Assembly: GCA_030142905.1 (NCBI GenBank)
Contig: JASJOG010000109.1
Location: 604,001 to 668,000, forward strand
DNA: 64,000 bases
Source: Heliopora coerulea
Taxonomy: Eukaryota; Cnidaria; Anthozoa; Scleralcyonacea; Helioporidae
Direction of reading: 5' to 3'
The notes under the pieces were generated by a model, which was given only the letters and a program-made list of their open reading frames with translations, did not search any database and was not told the DNA's origin. Position numbers and translations under genes: made by a program. Positions within the stretch are counted from its first letter, which is position 1; each line of letters opens with the position of its first letter. This document shows, piece by piece, positions 61,155-64,000 of the stretch.

Positions 61155-62058
61155 CACTGGCGGTCAAAAAGAACTGCTCACTTGTAGTGCAGACAGTAAC
61201 TTGGTTTGCAGCCGTTGGACCCAACCTCTCTCAGTCTTCTTCGGGTAGTGGAAGTAGAGGCACTCTCACCATGTTCGATGTGCATCTCTGCTTAATTTTC
61301 CGGTGCCGTCTTAGAGCAATTTCACTTGGTTTTCTCACCATGATTCTGTCCTCTCTGTTCGTAGTTTTCAGTTTTTCGTCCAGGGATCTTCAAATCTTTA
61401 ACACTTCCAGTAAGTCTCGGCTTCTTCAAAATATTACTGACACTTCTCTGGCTACAGCCCACTTGATCAACAATCTTCCGTTGTGAGTAATTTTCCCTCC
61501 ACTTTCAAGGCTGATCCTTGGCCCTAGACCCATGATTTTGCATGTTGCTTGAAATTCTTATTTTACCAACAATTAAAAGTAACCTCCGGGGGAACCAGAA
61601 ATACATCTTGCCTTTCCCATAAGAAAATTCTCTAAAATAACTAGAGCTCTATTAAAAATTGTGGGAGATACGTTAAAATTATCTGAAATTGACCATTTTG
61701 GCGTAGGAGTGAGTGTTCACCTCGTTCAGGTTCCGTAACACCAGTATTACAGGAATCCGCTCCAAATAACTTTATTTTAATGAGTCCAACCCGAATATAT
61801 CTATATATATGTTTGAACACTCTCCGGTGTTGTATGCACGTTGATCTGACTTTTATATCTGTTGTCTATTTTTCTTCTCGTCTGCTATTACAAAACCATG
61901 TGCTCTAATATATCTGTCAGTCAAGACCTACGTCACCAAACTTCCGTTTGCTAATTTGGCAGTCACTATAGTTACAGCCTAACATGAGCAAAAGCCATTG
62001 CTGCAAGTCTTCATTACCCAAGCAATGGAACTTGAGCAGTTCTTTTTGACTGCCAGTG
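61155..62058 (-). mobile_element. Tc1-type transposon, catalytic domain deleted
   Basis: Inverted ends CACTGGCGGTCAAAAAGAAC, then TGCTCA, at 61155 and ending 62058, with TA at both borders. The element is 904 bp. The minus strand has only the N-terminal DNA-binding part of a transposase. Confidence 0.82.
61215..61533 (-). pseudogene. Tc1 transposase N-terminus (HTH only)
   Basis: From ATG at 61533 (minus) the frame reads MGLGPRISLES, shifts, then QRKIVDQVGCSQRSVSNIL (helix-turn-helix), RLTGSVKDLKIPGRKT and RRRLREVGSNG. The DDE domain is missing and the frame is broken, so there is no activity. Confidence 0.75.
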
Positions 62059-62330
62059 TATATGTGTATATATGTATATACGTACATGTATGTCGAGTGT
62101 GTAAGATCCGATAAAGCAATGTATTGCGAGTTTTTTTTTCAATGACTTACAAAACGATACTCTTAATACGCTAATTCGCGAAAAACGTTTGGAAATTAAT
62201 GTTTTCTAAGCGAAGAAAATCGAAGAGAAAAGTAAACGTGTTTTTATCACATTTAAAGGAACGACAATGTTATGATTTTTCTTTGTATTTTCTTCATGAA
62301 TTATTGAGTTTTATATATATATATATATAA
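62059..62330. other. Intergenic sequence with (TA)n tract
   Basis: TA-rich microsatellites lie at 62059-62090 and 62311-62329. Otherwise unrecognised. Confidence 0.5.
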
Positions 62331-62374
62331 CTACAGACGGAACCGTTTCGGCCTATTGGGCCTCATCAGTGTAG
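62331..62374 (-). ncRNA. Canonical type I hammerhead ribozyme
   Basis: On the minus strand from 62374: CTACA (helix I), CTGATGA, GGCC-CAATA-GGCC (helix II, four pairs), GAAA, CGG-TT-CCG with the A-T pair (helix III), cleavage C at 62336 (GUC), and TGTAG (helix I, five perfect pairs). All invariant positions are present and all three stems pair. A (TA)n tract follows 3' of the ribozyme. The 5' flank shows no reading frame, so the host element (PLE or retrozyme) is not identified. Confidence 0.8.
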
Positions 62375-63249
62375 TGATATCTATACATGTAAGATCCACT
62401 GATTATTAAATTTTGGCGCCAATTCCCCGTCCTATCTGGTTTATCTCCTTATCTTTATGTGTGCTATGTCATGGCAGTACCCGGCTTCTTATATTTTCTT
62501 ATATTTCATGTTCATACGTTACAACCTGAATGGTTCGTTTTGGCGAGATGATGCCGAATGCCCCAGGCTGAATCTTAAATGCGCAGATTGGATGAATAAA
62601 AACCTGTAGAACTGATCAAGTTTTATTAAGCTGGCTTCCTAAAGTTACTTCCTTGGTTAATTCCATTCGGTCGTGCACGTGCAGGTTGTCAAAATTTCTA
62701 CCGATTGGTCGCCTGAAAGTTTCACATAAAACTGAAGTGAACTGCTTGACTGTGTAAATGGGCCATGTCAAGGAGGGTAACCATCCTCCGCTTAGGGTTT
62801 ATCGAGGACAGAAGGAGAAAGTGGGACTAAGATTGAGAATCGACCGAGTGAAGTAGGAAACTTCTGTGTAGCCACCCAATCCATCTCTGATAGAGCTCCA
62901 TGGAAAACTGTTCCTACTTTTACATTACTAAGGTTCAACCATGCTTAATAAGTGTTGAGTTGCATTACTAAGTGATGCTACCCACCACATTTTGAAAGAT
63001 AATGTGTTTTTAAAGGTCGGCATTTTTGAGATGGGATTAAGGAAGATTTAGCCACACAGTAAAGTTAAAAACAAAGAACTCGAGGAAATGCATTAAAACC
63101 ATTAAAAAGTCGTTTGTTGAGATAATTGTTCGCTAATCGTGCGCACTCTAAAGAATTCTTCAGAAAGCTGGTGCTGCGGAATTCAAACGAATGCTGTTAA
63201 AAGCTTACCGGACTGGAACATAAACGCTTTTCAGCTTCTTATCTTTTAG
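62375..63249. other. Region before the last candidate exons
   Basis: No exon can be supported. ATG 62759 with a GTAACC donor (MGHVKE) has a phase that fits the exon at 63250, but this is too short to call. Confidence 0.35.
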
Positions 63250-63324
63250 GCATTGACATTCTTCCTGTCAATCCACTGTTTTGGTACCGCGGAATTCAAA
63301 TCAGAACTGAATTAAAAACCCAAG
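63250..63324 (+). CDS. Candidate exon of a gene leaving the window
   Basis: Acceptor TCTTATCTTTTAG and donor GTAAAA flank 75 nt with an open frame, IDILPVNPLFWYRGIQIRTE then LKTQ. It starts with two bases and ends with one base of split codons, in the same phase as the next candidate at 63964. The family is not recognised. Confidence 0.35.
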
Positions 63325-63963
63325 GTAAAATACTGTTAAGTTTCTACAGATATTCAAGCTTCTTAGTCTCTTATTCAAGTTTATGCGGATTGAGTCTCAA
63401 TCTTCGTGGAAAAATATATACGTAAGCTTGTATATGAAGAACGTAACGAAGTGCCACTGACAAAATCAAGAAATCAAATGGATTTTGAGAAGGTTTATGA
63501 CTGTGATACTACGCATGTTATGATTGACGTTGCTTTGTGAAATTATACAGTACTCCAGCTGAGCGAAATCCCTCAGCAAATAGCAACCACTTCGACGCAT
63601 GGTAAATTAGCGATTTAACCAAACAATTTAAGGGGTTTACATCGATTGTTCAAGTTAATAACTAACTCGTGTTCGGCTTCTTTCACACTTCGTGGTTTCC
63701 ATGTACTATAACTTTAATCATCTGAGTTTCCGTGTTGTAACTCGCAAAGCATATTATCTTGTCTAGAATCAATGTTGCTGCATATTAAGTGAGCATTATA
63801 GCGGCTGGTGAAGTGAATACTTCCATTTCATAAAGTACCTTTATTCGTAAGTATTTTAAACCGGGCAAATTTACTTGAAATTTTTAACATACCTTGAGTA
63901 TGAAGAATTTCTGTTAAACCCATCTTATGTCGTAGATTGGCTTGTGATAAATATTCATTTCAG

Positions 63964-64000
63964 CCTTCAAAATTGGATTTTATTCCTTCTTGTTTGAAGA
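63964..64000 (+). CDS. Candidate exon cut by the window end
   Basis: After acceptor ATATTCATTTCAG the frame AFKIGFYSFLFE continues to the last base. The first Ala codon forms from the preceding exon's G plus CC, so the junction keeps frame. Too short to identify. Confidence 0.35.

Noticed and set aside
1..64000. CRISPR arrays, bacterial operons, rRNA genes, viral genomes
   Set aside because: No regularly spaced repeats with unique spacers, no prokaryotic gene layout, no rRNA-like segment and no viral gene set were seen.

Overview
This is nuclear DNA from an animal, most likely a cnidarian and probably an anthozoan (coral or anemone relative). The reasons are the intron-rich genes with GT..AG splice sites, AT-rich non-coding sequence, Shaw-type K+ channel, ELP4 and calumenin proteins, and introns filled with Penelope-like elements (PLEs), hammerhead ribozymes, tRNA-derived SINEs and many short inverted-repeat DNA transposons. 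The taxon is an inference; no species marker was found.

Three genes can be read with confidence. (1) A Shaw/Kv3-type voltage-gated K+ channel (+) has two coding exons, 17271-17819 and 20918-24025, and a cytoplasmic tail of about 800 residues. (2) ELP4, the Elongator subunit, lies on the minus strand from 44928 to 26164 in ten short exons. Exon phases are consistent throughout and give 384 aa. Most of the exons lie in no long open frame and were found by reading the strand for family motifs and splice sites. (3) Calumenin (+) runs from 46884 to 60547 in six exons, giving 327 aa with a signal peptide, six EF-hands and a C-terminal HDEF. ELP4 and calumenin are head to head with about 2 kb between their start codons. 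The channel and ELP4 are tail to tail.

Three weaker loci are proposed from splice sites and phase alone: an unrecognised (+) gene ending at 9964, with exons at 4698-5118, 9201-9263 and 9899-9964 and possibly two upstream; a two-exon (+) locus at 15550-15981; and the first exons of a (+) gene entering at 63250 and leaving the window.

Mobile DNA fills the introns and intergenic gaps. There is a PLE with inverted terminal repeats and an apparent 10-bp target duplication (49701-52408, in calumenin intron 1), two further PLE fragments in ELP4 introns, hAT, PIF/Harbinger-like, piggyBac-like and Tc1/mariner deletion derivatives, several with clear target duplications, and two head-to-head tRNA-SINE foldbacks. 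The most interesting layer is a set of hammerhead ribozyme motifs. One at 62331-62374 (-) has every core position and three paired stems. Others sit directly behind PLE reading frames or at the centre of foldbacks. Two transposons lie only 9 and 21 nt from the splice donors of calumenin exon 2 and ELP4 exon 2.
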